In this document: in pieces, positions 1 through 7,467 of the stretch
How positions within the stretch are numbered: position 1 is the first letter of the stretch
How the letters are laid out: each line of letters starts with the position of its first letter
Origin: a gamma proteobacterium HdN1
Lineage (GTDB): Bacteria; Pseudomonadota; Gammaproteobacteria; Pseudomonadales; Ketobacteraceae
Assembly: GCA_000198515.1 (NCBI GenBank)
Contig: FP929140.1
Location: 1,648,527 to 1,712,526 of the forward strand
Length of the DNA: 64,000 nt
Reading direction: 5' to 3'
Made by a program: the position numbers and the translations under genes
The notes under the pieces: generated by a model
Seen by the model: only the letters and a program-made list of their open reading frames with translations
What the model was told of the DNA's origin: nothing
Databases searched by the model: none

Positions 1-863
1 CGAACGGCCAGGTTGCGGTAAAAGCGTGGGAAGCGTTGGGCCAAGCCACAGGTTTGGATCATACGCACCTTGCCTTGCCGAAAGAGGAAGAAAAAATTCG
101 CTTCCGTGATGTTGTTGCACAACCGCGCAAGATTATTTCCTCACCCACCTGGAGCGGCTTGGAAGACGAGCACGTCAGCTATAACGCAGGCTACACCAAC
201 GTTCACGAGCTGATTCCATGGCGTACACTAACCGGGCGTCAGCAATTCTATCTGGATCACCAGTGGATGCGTGCGTTTGGTGAGGGCTTCGTTAGCTATC
301 GCCCACCGGTAAACCTGAAAGCGGTCAAGCCGATGCTGGGCAAAAAGCCAAACGGCCAGAAGGAAATCGTGGCGAACTGGATTACGCCACACCAAAAATG
401 GGGCATTCATAGCACCTACACCGACAACCTGATCATGCTCACGCTCTCGCGTGGTGGCCCAATCGTCTGGGTCGGTGAAGTGGACGCCAAGAAAGCCGGA
501 ATCGTCGATAACGACTGGATTGAGGTGTTTAACGCAAATGGTGCGATCGCGGCGCGTGCCGTTGTGAGTCAGCGCGTTCCTGAAGGTATGGTCATGATGT
601 ACCACGCGCAGGAAAAAACGGTGAACACTCCCGGCTCTGAAATTACGGGGCACCGAGGAGGCATTCACAACTCGGTAACGCGTGCGGTATTGAAACCCAC
701 TCATATGATCGGCGGCTATGCGCAGTTCAGCTACGGCTTTAACTACTACGGCACTGTTGGCTCAAACCGCGACGAGTTCGTGATTATCCGCAAGATGAAC
801 AAAGTCGACTGGCTGGACGGTTCGCGCAGTGATGAACTGCCACGCCCACTTGAGTCCCTATAA
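1..863 (+). CDS. narG: Respiratory nitrate reductase alpha subunit, C-terminal part
   Basis: This is the C-terminal part (about 287 residues) of the molybdenum-containing catalytic subunit of membrane-bound nitrate reductase, which reduces nitrate to nitrite on the cytoplasmic side. The frame is open from base 3, so the gene begins before the window. Visible features fit the MopB C-terminal domain of NarG: a stretch around WQ-free 'RTLTGRQQFYLDH', then 'NLIMLTLSRGGPIVWV' and 'GWVEV'-like 'DNDWIEVFNANG'. It ends in TAA 13 bases before narH, with a GGAG ribosome site in the gap. The order narG-narH-narJ-narI is the standard one. The promoter and any Fnr or NarL sites are outside the window. Confidence 0.95.
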   Translation, partial: NGQVAVKAWEALGQATGLDHTHLALPKEEEKIRFRDVVAQPRKIISSPTWSGLEDEHVSYNAGYTNVHELIPWRTLTGRQQFYLDHQWMRAFGEGFVSYRPPVNLKAVKPMLGKKPNGQKEIVANWITPHQKWGIHSTYTDNLIMLTLSRGGPIVWVGEVDAKKAGIVDNDWIEVFNANGAIAARAVVSQRVPEGMVMMYHAQEKTVNTPGSEITGHRGGIHNSVTRAVLKPTHMIGGYAQFSYGFNYYGTVGSNRDEFVIIRKMNKVDWLDGSRSDELPRPLESL

Positions 864-876
864 TTGGAGTCAAACG

Positions 877-2409
877 ATGAAGATCCGCTCACAAGTAGGT
901 ATGGTGCTGAACCTCGATAAATGCATCGGTTGCCACACATGTTCAGTTACATGTAAAAACGTCTGGACGTCCCGCGAAGGTATGGAATATGCGTGGTTCA
1001 ATAACGTAGAAACCAAACCAGGTATCGGCTATCCGAAGGAATGGGAAAATCAGGATAAATGGAAAGGCGGTTGGGTTCGCAATTCCGATGGCAGCATTCG
1101 TCCGCGTATTGGTGGCAAGTTGAAAGTACTTGCCAACATCTTCGCAAATCCAGATCTGCCTTCGATTGATGATTATTACGAGCCGTTCACCTTCGATTAC
1201 CAACATCTTCACACGGCTCCAGAAGCGAAGGCGCAACCCACTGCACGGCCGCGCTCGCTGATTTCTGGCAAGCGTATGGAAAAGATCGAATGGGGCCCGA
1301 ACTGGGAAGAGATTCTTGGCGGCGAATTTTCGAAGCGTTCGAAGGATAAAAACTTCGATAACGTCCAGAAGGAAATCTACGGCCAATTCGAAAACACTTT
1401 CATGATGTATTTGCCGCGTCTGTGCGAACACTGCTTGAACCCAGCATGTGTCGCCTCGTGCCCATCGGGTGCGATTTATAAGCGCGAAGAAGATGGCATC
1501 GTGTTGATTGACCAAGATAAGTGCAGGGGATGGCGGATGTGTATTTCCGGCTGCCCGTACAAAAAGATTTACTACAACTGGAAATCCGGTAAATCCGAGA
1601 AATGCATCTTCTGCTATCCCAGAATCGAAGCGGGACAGCCAACCGTATGTTCGGAAACCTGCGTTGGGCGCATTCGCTACCTCGGTGTGCTGCTTTATGA
1701 CGCGGACCGCATCAAGGAAGTTGCAAGCACTCCGGATACCGGCGATTTGTATGAAAAGCAGCTGGAGATCTTTCTTGACCCCTTTGATCCAAAAATCATT
1801 GAACAGGCAAGAAAAGATGGCGTTTCCGATAACGTGATTGATGCGGCGCAGAAATCCCCCGTTTATAAAATGGCGGTGGACTGGAAATTGGCACTGCCGC
1901 TTCATCCAGAATATCGCACGCTTCCGATGGTGTGGTATGTGCCGCCCTTGAGCCCCATCCAGCAAGCAGCAGATGCAGGGCATGTGAGCGCAGATGGCTG
2001 CATCCCCGATGTGAAATCACTGCGTATTCCAGTGAAGTACCTTGCCAACTTGCTGACCGCAGGAGATGAGCGCCCCATTGTTCGAGCGTTAGAACGTATG
2101 CTTGCCATGCGTGCCTATAAACGCGCCCAGAACGTTGACGGTGTTCGTGACCTTGAAGTGCTGCAACAGGTAGGCCTCACCGAGCTGCAAGTGGAGGAAA
2201 TGTACCGCTATTTGGCAATTGCCAACTACGAAGACCGTTTTGTAATTCCAACTTCGCACCGAGAAGAAGCGTTAGCGGCGTTTCCAGAGCGCGGTGGTTG
2301 CGGCTTCAGCTTTGGCAATGGATGTAGCGATGGCAATAGTGAGCTGAACATGTTTGGTGGCAAACGCACCAACCGCGCGATGATCAATGTTGTCAACGTG
2401 GAGCAGTAG
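877..2409 (+). CDS. narH: Nitrate reductase beta subunit (iron-sulfur electron carrier)
   Basis: NarH carries electrons from NarI heme to the NarG active site through one [3Fe-4S] and three [4Fe-4S] clusters. The 510-residue product starts MKIRSQVG at 877, after a GGAG site; an in-frame ATG at 829 lies inside narG and lacks a good site. Four cysteine groups are visible: C16/C19/C22/C26, the pair of groups starting 'CEHCLNPACVASCP' and 'CRGWRMCISGCP', and 'CIFCYPRIEAGQPTVC'. The tryptophan in CRGW replaces a cysteine, as is known for the [3Fe-4S] site of this family. The length is normal for NarH, and the stop is 2 bases before narJ. Confidence 0.97.
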   Translation: MKIRSQVGMVLNLDKCIGCHTCSVTCKNVWTSREGMEYAWFNNVETKPGIGYPKEWENQDKWKGGWVRNSDGSIRPRIGGKLKVLANIFANPDLPSIDDYYEPFTFDYQHLHTAPEAKAQPTARPRSLISGKRMEKIEWGPNWEEILGGEFSKRSKDKNFDNVQKEIYGQFENTFMMYLPRLCEHCLNPACVASCPSGAIYKREEDGIVLIDQDKCRGWRMCISGCPYKKIYYNWKSGKSEKCIFCYPRIEAGQPTVCSETCVGRIRYLGVLLYDADRIKEVASTPDTGDLYEKQLEIFLDPFDPKIIEQARKDGVSDNVIDAAQKSPVYKMAVDWKLALPLHPEYRTLPMVWYVPPLSPIQQAADAGHVSADGCIPDVKSLRIPVKYLANLLTAGDERPIVRALERMLAMRAYKRAQNVDGVRDLEVLQQVGLTELQVEEMYRYLAIANYEDRFVIPTSHREEALAAFPERGGCGFSFGNGCSDGNSELNMFGGKRTNRAMINVVNVEQ

Positions 2410-2411
2410 CC

Positions 2412-3104
2412 ATGCTGGAACTAAAAATTCTTTCCCGATTGTTAGATTATCCAAGTGAAGAGCTTTGGGAGAATGCGCAGCTGGTGCGCGATCATATCCA
2501 GAGCGCGGAGTCTTTTTCTGATGCAGGGAAAGCCGCGTTGTTGAGTTTGCTGGATGCGATTGTGGACAGGGATTCGATCGACGCACAAGAGGATTACTCG
2601 GCACTGTTTGATCGCGGTCGCTCGGTTTCTTTGCTCCTGTTTGAACACGTGCACGGCGATAGCCGCGCACGGGGGCAGGCGATGGTAGATCTGATGTCTG
2701 TCTATCAGCGCAACGGCTTTGAAATCAATGCGCGTGAATTACCCGATTATATCCCACTGTTTTTAGAGTATTTGTCGGAGCGCCCCTTTCACGAAGTAAC
2801 GGAATGGGTCAGCGATGCTGCACCGATTCTCAGCCTGCTAAAAGCGCGGCTCGAAAAGCGTGAAAGCCCTTACCAAGCGGTATTTGATACGCTGCTTGGC
2901 TGGGCCACAGAAGTGCCGGATCTTGCGCCACTGCGCGACACCGTTGCAAGGGAACAACCGGATGATACTCCCGAAGCCTTGGATAAAATCTGGGAAGAGG
3001 AAGCGGTGAGCTTTGGCGGCGATGCGGTGAATGGCGGTTGCCCGACTCCACAACGACCCGTGCGCGAGGTTTCGTCCGTCAAATGGGTAAACGAAGGAAT
3101 TTGA
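2412..3104 (+). CDS. narJ: Nitrate reductase assembly chaperone (delta subunit)
   Basis: NarJ is a cytoplasmic TorD-family chaperone that binds the NarG N terminus and helps insert the molybdenum cofactor before NarGH docks on NarI. The product has 230 residues, the usual size. It is acidic and helical, opens with 'LKILSRLLDYPSEELW' and carries the family-type segment 'LFEHVHGDSRARGQAM' near residues 75-91, followed by 'ELPDYIPLFLEYL'. The start lies 2 bases after the narH stop and the stop 10 bases before narI, so translation is probably coupled. The C-terminal tail after about residue 190 is variable and probably disordered. Confidence 0.95.
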   Translation: MLELKILSRLLDYPSEELWENAQLVRDHIQSAESFSDAGKAALLSLLDAIVDRDSIDAQEDYSALFDRGRSVSLLLFEHVHGDSRARGQAMVDLMSVYQRNGFEINARELPDYIPLFLEYLSERPFHEVTEWVSDAAPILSLLKARLEKRESPYQAVFDTLLGWATEVPDLAPLRDTVAREQPDDTPEALDKIWEEEAVSFGGDAVNGGCPTPQRPVREVSSVKWVNEGI

Positions 3105-3114
3105 GGAACAAATA

Positions 3115-3795
3115 ATGAATACATTCTTCTTTGGCTTATACCCCTATGTTGCCGTTGCAGTTTGTTTTTTCGTAGGTTGGGCGCGCTTTGATCGCGACCA
3201 GTACACCTGGAAAACCGGCTCCAGCCAGATGCTGGCGAACAACGGGATGCGGCTTGCCAGCAACCTGTTTCACGTCGGCGTGCTGTTTATTTTGATGGGG
3301 CATGTTGTTGGTTTGCTCACGCCAGAAGCCATTTACCATCACTTTATTTCGACTCAGGCCAAACAGTTGCTGGCGATGATTTCCGGCGGCTTTTTCGGCA
3401 TTGTGTGCTTGGTTGGGCTGGTGATGCTGGTGCGTCGTCGTATGGAAGATCCGCGTGTGCGGGCTACAAGCACCACGTCAGATATCGTCGTTCTATTCCT
3501 TTTGTTGGCGCAGCTGATTCTGGGTTTGCTGACCGTACTGATTTCTACCCAGCATCTTGATGGCTCGGTGATGGTGATGCTTGCCAATTGGGCACAGTAC
3601 ATCGTTACTTTCCAGATGGATAAGGCTGTTGCGAGCATTGAGGGTGTTAACATTATCTATAAGCTGCATGTTTTTCTTGGGCTGACGCTGATTTTGATCG
3701 CACCCTTTACCCGCCTCGTGCACGTTGTGAGTGCGCCGATTTGGTATCTGATGCGTCCTTACCAGATTGTCCGCAAGAAATCTGCACAAGCCTAG
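3115..3795 (+). CDS. narI: Nitrate reductase gamma subunit (cytochrome b)
   Basis: NarI is the membrane cytochrome b that oxidises quinol and passes electrons to NarH. The 226-residue product has about five hydrophobic helices. His53 and His63 in the second helix and His185 and His203 in the last helix sit where the two heme b ligand pairs are expected (the spacing closely follows the E. coli protein). The start ATG follows a GAGG-like site after narJ. It is the last structural gene of the reductase; a 152-base gap with repeats and hairpins separates it from ppiC. Confidence 0.95.
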   Translation: MNTFFFGLYPYVAVAVCFFVGWARFDRDQYTWKTGSSQMLANNGMRLASNLFHVGVLFILMGHVVGLLTPEAIYHHFISTQAKQLLAMISGGFFGIVCLVGLVMLVRRRMEDPRVRATSTTSDIVVLFLLLAQLILGLLTVLISTQHLDGSVMVMLANWAQYIVTFQMDKAVASIEGVNIIYKLHVFLGLTLILIAPFTRLVHVVSAPIWYLMRPYQIVRKKSAQA

Positions 3796-3797
3796 GC

Positions 3798-3849
3798 GTC
3801 AACCTAAGGCTAAGTGTCAACGTAAGCATAAGTTCCACAAGCTTAAGTC
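3798..3849 (+). repeat. Imperfect 18-base tandem repeats after narI
   Basis: Two 18-base units at 3798-3815 and 3816-3833 both start GTCAAC and end TAAGT, differing at three positions. A third, more diverged unit with the same TAAGT core runs to about 3849. They begin 3 bases after the narI stop. The function is unknown. Confidence 0.7.
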
Positions 3850-3868
3850 TAAACATGAGTCTGTACCG

Positions 3869-3919
3869 GTGCCTGATCTGCAATCAGGCACGAACTCATG
3901 CGTTTAACGCATGAGTTCG
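3869..3919 (+). repeat. Two adjoining hairpins between narI and ppiC
   Basis: The first inverted repeat has 9-base arms at 3869-3877 and 3883-3891 with a 5-base loop. The second is a nearly perfect palindrome with 14-base arms at 3891-3904 and 3906-3919 around one central T. They share base 3891. No T-run follows, so a simple intrinsic terminator is unlikely. An mRNA-processing or stability element that sets narGHJI apart from ppiC-moaA is a plausible reading, by inference. Confidence 0.6.
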
Positions 3920-3947
3920 AATACGAGTACTGACGGGAGAACCAAAT

Positions 3948-4742
3948 ATGTCGGCAGTGAATCAATTTAACCCCTCGGCAAAAGCCATGCTGGTGTCCGT
4001 CAACGGAGTCGAAATCCCGGAGGCAGCAATCAAAGCGGAAATGGCGGCAGAATACGCCGATGAAGAGCGGGTGAAAGCTTGGGAGAAGGCGGCGACTGCG
4101 CTTGTGATCCGTGAGCTCCTGCTGCAACAAGCGAGCTTGCAGGGGCTGGAAGGTGATGAGGCCGAATGCATCGACACTTTGCTATCTCGCAATATAGAGG
4201 TGCCAACGGCAGATGAGTCCTATTGCCGACGCTTTTTTGAAGAAAATCCAGCGCGTTTCCGTTCCCCCGATTTAATTGAAGCGCGCCATATTTTATTTGC
4301 AGCAGCGCCCGGTGATTGGGATGCGCGCGATCTTGCACAGGAAGAAGCGGTACGCATCATTGAAAGGCTGCGCGCGACGCCTGAACAATTTGCCGAGTAT
4401 GCGAACGAATATTCTGCCTGCCCCTCACGCGAAGAAGGTGGAAGTTTAGGGCAGCTAAGCAAAGGTTCTACAGTTCCTGAATTTGAATCGGCAATTTTTG
4501 GGTTACCCACGGGCCTACACGGGACGCCCATTGAGAGTCGTTATGGCTATCACGTGGTCTGGATTGATCATCGCGTCGATGGCCAGCCGCTCCCCTATGA
4601 GCACGTCAAAGAAGGAGTTGCGCGCTACTTGGAAGACAACGTATTCAGGCAAGGTCTGTCTCAATACTTGCAACTACTCGCTGGTAGCGCCACTATCACT
4701 GGGATAGACATCAAAGCGGCCAGCTCACCGCTATTGCAATAG
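3948..4742 (+). CDS. Parvulin-type peptidyl-prolyl cis-trans isomerase of the nar cluster
   Basis: The product (264 residues) is a PpiC/NifM-like protein: an N-terminal helical region, then a parvulin rotamase domain at about residues 105-210. Visible domain marks are 'ARHILFAA', 'EEGGSLGQLSKGSTVPEFE' and 'ESRYGYHVVWIDHRVDG'. There is no signal peptide, so it is probably cytoplasmic. Homologues often lie just after narI in pseudomonads and betaproteobacteria, which suggests help with reductase folding, though the client is not established. A GGGAGA ribosome site precedes the ATG. The gene is followed by moaA 40 bases later. Confidence 0.88.
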   Translation: MSAVNQFNPSAKAMLVSVNGVEIPEAAIKAEMAAEYADEERVKAWEKAATALVIRELLLQQASLQGLEGDEAECIDTLLSRNIEVPTADESYCRRFFEENPARFRSPDLIEARHILFAAAPGDWDARDLAQEEAVRIIERLRATPEQFAEYANEYSACPSREEGGSLGQLSKGSTVPEFESAIFGLPTGLHGTPIESRYGYHVVWIDHRVDGQPLPYEHVKEGVARYLEDNVFRQGLSQYLQLLAGSATITGIDIKAASSPLLQ

Positions 4743-4782
4743 TGCGTTTGGACGCGACTCGAACTACGAATAGCGAGGCCCA

Positions 4783-5781
4783 ATGAACAGCTCTACGCCA
4801 CTGATCGACGCCTTCGGGCGGAAAGTCACCTATTTGCGACTGTCGGTTACGGACCGCTGCGATTTTCGATGCGTATACTGCATGTCGGAACAGATGCAAT
4901 TCCTGCCGCGCTCGCAGGTTTTGAGCTTGGAAGAGATGCAGACAATCGCTGCCGTTTTCGTGGGGCTCGGCGTCACAAAAATCCGCCTGACTGGCGGCGA
5001 ACCGCTGGTGCGTAAGGATTGTGTGAGCCTTGTGCGCGGCCTTTCGGAACTGGAAGGCTTAAAGGAAATCACCCTTACCACCAATGGCAATCAACTCGCC
5101 CAGCTTGCAAAACCACTGAAAGAGGCGGGCCTTGGGCGGATCAATATCAGCCTCGATAGCTTGAATCCTGAAAAATTTCATGCCATTACGCGTACCGGCC
5201 AGCTCTCTCAAGTGCTTGCCGGCATTGATGCAGCAGTGGATGCAGGGTTTGATGGAACCAAGCTTAACGCCGTCATCATGAAAGGCCGCAACGATGATGA
5301 GATCATTGCGCTTGCGGAATACGCGGTAAGCAAAGGCGTTGATATCACCTATATCGAGGAAATGCCGCTTGGAGAGGGCATCAATCACGATCGCCGCGAA
5401 AGCTTTATGAGCAGCGACGAAGTGAGATCACGCCTGCGTGAGCGCTTCCGCTTACAGGCTGCGTTTGAAAACAGTGGTGGCCCTGCGCGCTATTATAGAA
5501 TTCCAGACACCCAGACCCGCGTTGGATTTATCTCTCCGCACAGCTGTAATTTTTGCCACGCTTGCAACCGCGTGCGGCTGACCGCAGAAGGAAAGCTGTT
5601 GCTTTGTCTTGGTAATGAAAACGCCATCGATTTGAAGAAACTTCTTCGCGACCCGGAAACCACACCACAAATACTGGCCGACACCATCCGGAATGCGGTG
5701 TACTACAAACCGGAGCGGCATATTTTTAACGTTGATGAACAAGTCTCCATCGTACGCTTTATGAATATGACGGGTGGCTAG
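4783..5781 (+). CDS. moaA: GTP 3',8-cyclase, molybdenum cofactor synthesis
   Basis: MoaA is a radical SAM enzyme that converts GTP to 3',8-cyclo-GTP, the first step of molybdopterin synthesis. The 332-residue product has the SAM-binding cluster motif C26-x3-C30-x2-C33, the glycine-rich 'RLTGGEPLVRKD', and the second cluster near the C terminus ('FCHACNRVRLTAEGKLLLC'). It ends in Gly-Gly, as is typical for MoaA. The ATG at 4783 follows a GAGG site. Placing moaA behind narGHJI-ppiC links cofactor supply to nitrate reductase. Confidence 0.96.
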   Translation: MNSSTPLIDAFGRKVTYLRLSVTDRCDFRCVYCMSEQMQFLPRSQVLSLEEMQTIAAVFVGLGVTKIRLTGGEPLVRKDCVSLVRGLSELEGLKEITLTTNGNQLAQLAKPLKEAGLGRINISLDSLNPEKFHAITRTGQLSQVLAGIDAAVDAGFDGTKLNAVIMKGRNDDEIIALAEYAVSKGVDITYIEEMPLGEGINHDRRESFMSSDEVRSRLRERFRLQAAFENSGGPARYYRIPDTQTRVGFISPHSCNFCHACNRVRLTAEGKLLLCLGNENAIDLKKLLRDPETTPQILADTIRNAVYYKPERHIFNVDEQVSIVRFMNMTGG

Positions 5782-5784
5782 GGC

Positions 5785-5818
5785 GCGGCGAGCCTTGAAA
5801 GAAATCTCGGTTCGCCGC
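5785..5818 (+). terminator. Hairpin between convergent moaA and carbonic anhydrase genes
   Basis: Ten-base arms (5785-5794 and 5809-5818, one G-T pair) flank a 14-base loop just after the moaA stop. There is no T-run, so it is at best a weak or factor-dependent terminator. Confidence 0.4.
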
Positions 5819-5846
5819 TGTGAACAGTTTTCGGTGCCAATGAGGT

Positions 5847-6485
5847 TTAAGCGTCGGGCAGAATTTTGTATTCGTCTTCTAGATCGTCAATTGACGAGCG
5901 CGAGATCTTCAGATCTTTGATGATGCCATCCTTCAGGCCGTAGACCCAGCCATGAACGCGCAGCGCTTGCCCTTGGTGCCACGCCTTCTGAACCACGTGC
6001 GAGCTGGCAACATTGCGTACCTGAACAGCGACGTTGAGTTCGCACAGACGGTTGATGCGTTCTTCTTTCGTTTCAAGCGCATTGATGGACTTTTGGTAGC
6101 GCGAGTAGGTATCTTTGATGGTGTGCAGCCAATTGCCGATCAGCCCTAGTTCGCTGTTTTCCATGGCCGCAGTGACCCCGCCACAGCCGTAGTGACCGCA
6201 GATGATGACATGGCGAACTTTCAGCACGGCAACCGCATATTCAATGACGCTCATGCAGTTAAAGTCGGTTTGTATCACCAGATTGGCAACATTTCGGTGC
6301 ACAAATACCTCGCCAGGGGCCAGCCCGATGATCTGGTTGGCGGGCACGCGGCTGTCTGAACAGCCGATCCACAGATATTCCGGATATTGCTGGCGAGCGA
6401 GTCGCTGAAAAAACTCGGGATCTTCTGCGTTGATGCTGTCTACCCATTTCTGGTTGTTAGCAAGCAATTGCTTGATCTGTGGCAT
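5847..6485 (-). CDS. can: Beta-class carbonic anhydrase
   Basis: This enzyme interconverts CO2 and bicarbonate in the cytoplasm. The 212-residue product has the beta-class zinc ligands Cys42, His98 and Cys101 plus the Asp44-Arg46 dyad in 'CSDSR', at the same positions as in E. coli Can. The 'GHYGCGG' and 'HRNVAN' segments are typical. A good AAGGAGAG ribosome site precedes the ATG. It is convergent with moaA and divergent from the response-regulator gene. Confidence 0.95.
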   Translation of the reverse strand: MPQIKQLLANNQKWVDSINAEDPEFFQRLARQQYPEYLWIGCSDSRVPANQIIGLAPGEVFVHRNVANLVIQTDFNCMSVIEYAVAVLKVRHVIICGHYGCGGVTAAMENSELGLIGNWLHTIKDTYSRYQKSINALETKEERINRLCELNVAVQVRNVASSHVVQKAWHQGQALRVHGWVYGLKDGIIKDLKISRSSIDDLEDEYKILPDA

Positions 6486-6792
6486 AGGTTCTCTCCTTGG
6501 GTGTGGCTACGTTTTGATGACACGGATTGTCCTCCAAATTGGCAAGATGTAAATGCAATCCCGGCCATGACCTTGGGGGAAGTTGTAACAAACCGAGACG
6601 CTCGAAAGCGATCGCGATATGTGCAATAGGTTATAATTTGTGCGGACAATCACAAAAGTAGATTGGCGTGCGCTTACAAGGTATCCTGCACGACTTCTAC
6701 CTGCACGACTTCTAAAGGTAGAATTGGTCGCAAGACCTAGAACGGGCCGTAAAATTGTTAGTGGAATCCCAGCAGGGAAGGACGAGTTTGCA
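6486..6792. other. Divergent intergenic region between carbonic anhydrase and response-regulator genes
   Basis: These 307 bases must hold the promoters of both divergent genes. A TATAAT hexamer lies at 6632-6637 on the plus strand but has no convincing -35 partner. A perfect 15-base tandem repeat lies at 6685-6714. The frame of the response regulator stays open upstream to about 6640, but the protein family begins at 6793. Confidence 0.6.
6685..6714 (+). repeat. Perfect 15-base tandem repeat upstream of the response regulator
   Basis: The unit CCTGCACGACTTCTA occurs at 6685-6699 and again, with no gap, at 6700-6714. Direct repeats at this position are often binding sites for OmpR-family regulators, so autoregulation is possible, but nothing else in the sequence proves it. 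Confidence 0.6.
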
Positions 6793-7467
6793 ATGCGCGC
6801 ATTGATTGTTGAGGACGAACCCCATTTGCAGGAGCAGCTGGCCGTCGCATTAGGTCGAGCAGGTTATTCTGTAGATCGGGCAAGCGATGGTAAGGAAGGC
6901 CTCTACTTCGGTACAGAATACAATTACGACATCGCGATTGTCGATCTTGGACTACCGCAGATTGATGGCATGGACGTGATCCGGCGTTGGCGTGAGAGCA
7001 ATCGCATCTTTCCTGTGATGGTTTTGACAGCGCGCTCCAGCTGGCAAGACAAGGTGGCGGGCCTTGAGATCGGCGCCGATGATTACGTTGTCAAACCTTT
7101 TCAGATGGAAGAAGTCGTAGCGCGTGCAAACGCCTTGGTACGGCGGGCTGCAGGGATTACGCAAAGCTCGATTCGCTTGGGCCCTATCGAATTGGACACC
7201 AACAAAAAGCAAGTGCGCCTCCACGAGGAGCCTTTGGATCTGACTAGCTACGAATACCGCGTGTTGGAATACCTGATGATGCATCCAGAGGAACTGATCT
7301 CTAAAGCGGTTCTCACAGAGCACATCTATGCGCAGGATTTCGAGCGTGATAGCAACACAATCGAGGTATTTATCGGTCGCTTGCGCAAGAAGCTAGACCC
7401 AGATAACCAGTGGAAGCCAATCGAGACCGTTCGTGGTATGGGTTACCGGATGAACCCCAGCCTGTGA
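6793..7467 (+). CDS. OmpR/PhoP-type response regulator
   Basis: The 224-residue product is a DNA-binding response regulator. The receiver domain (1-115) has the acidic pair in 'VEDE', the phospho-acceptor Asp51 in 'IVDLGLPQIDG', Thr79 and Lys101. The C-terminal winged helix (about 128-222) has 'SYEYRVLEYLMMHPEELISK' and ends in 'ETVRGMGYRMNP'. ATG 6793 is chosen because the receiver domain begins exactly there. The kinase gene overlaps its stop by four bases, so the two are co-translated. Sequence style is closest to the PhoP/QseB group; the stimulus is not evident. Confidence 0.93.
   Translation: MRALIVEDEPHLQEQLAVALGRAGYSVDRASDGKEGLYFGTEYNYDIAIVDLGLPQIDGMDVIRRWRESNRIFPVMVLTARSSWQDKVAGLEIGADDYVVKPFQMEEVVARANALVRRAAGITQSSIRLGPIELDTNKKQVRLHEEPLDLTSYEYRVLEYLMMHPEELISKAVLTEHIYAQDFERDSNTIEVFIGRLRKKLDPDNQWKPIETVRGMGYRMNPSL

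Noticed and set aside
829-876. Earlier start of narH at ATG 829
   Set aside because: It lies inside narG, lacks a ribosome site and adds residues not found in NarH; ATG 877 has a GGAG site.
943-1983. Long open frame on the minus strand opposite narH
   Set aside because: It is antisense to a clear NarH coding region, has no family-like features and arises from codon bias of the real gene.
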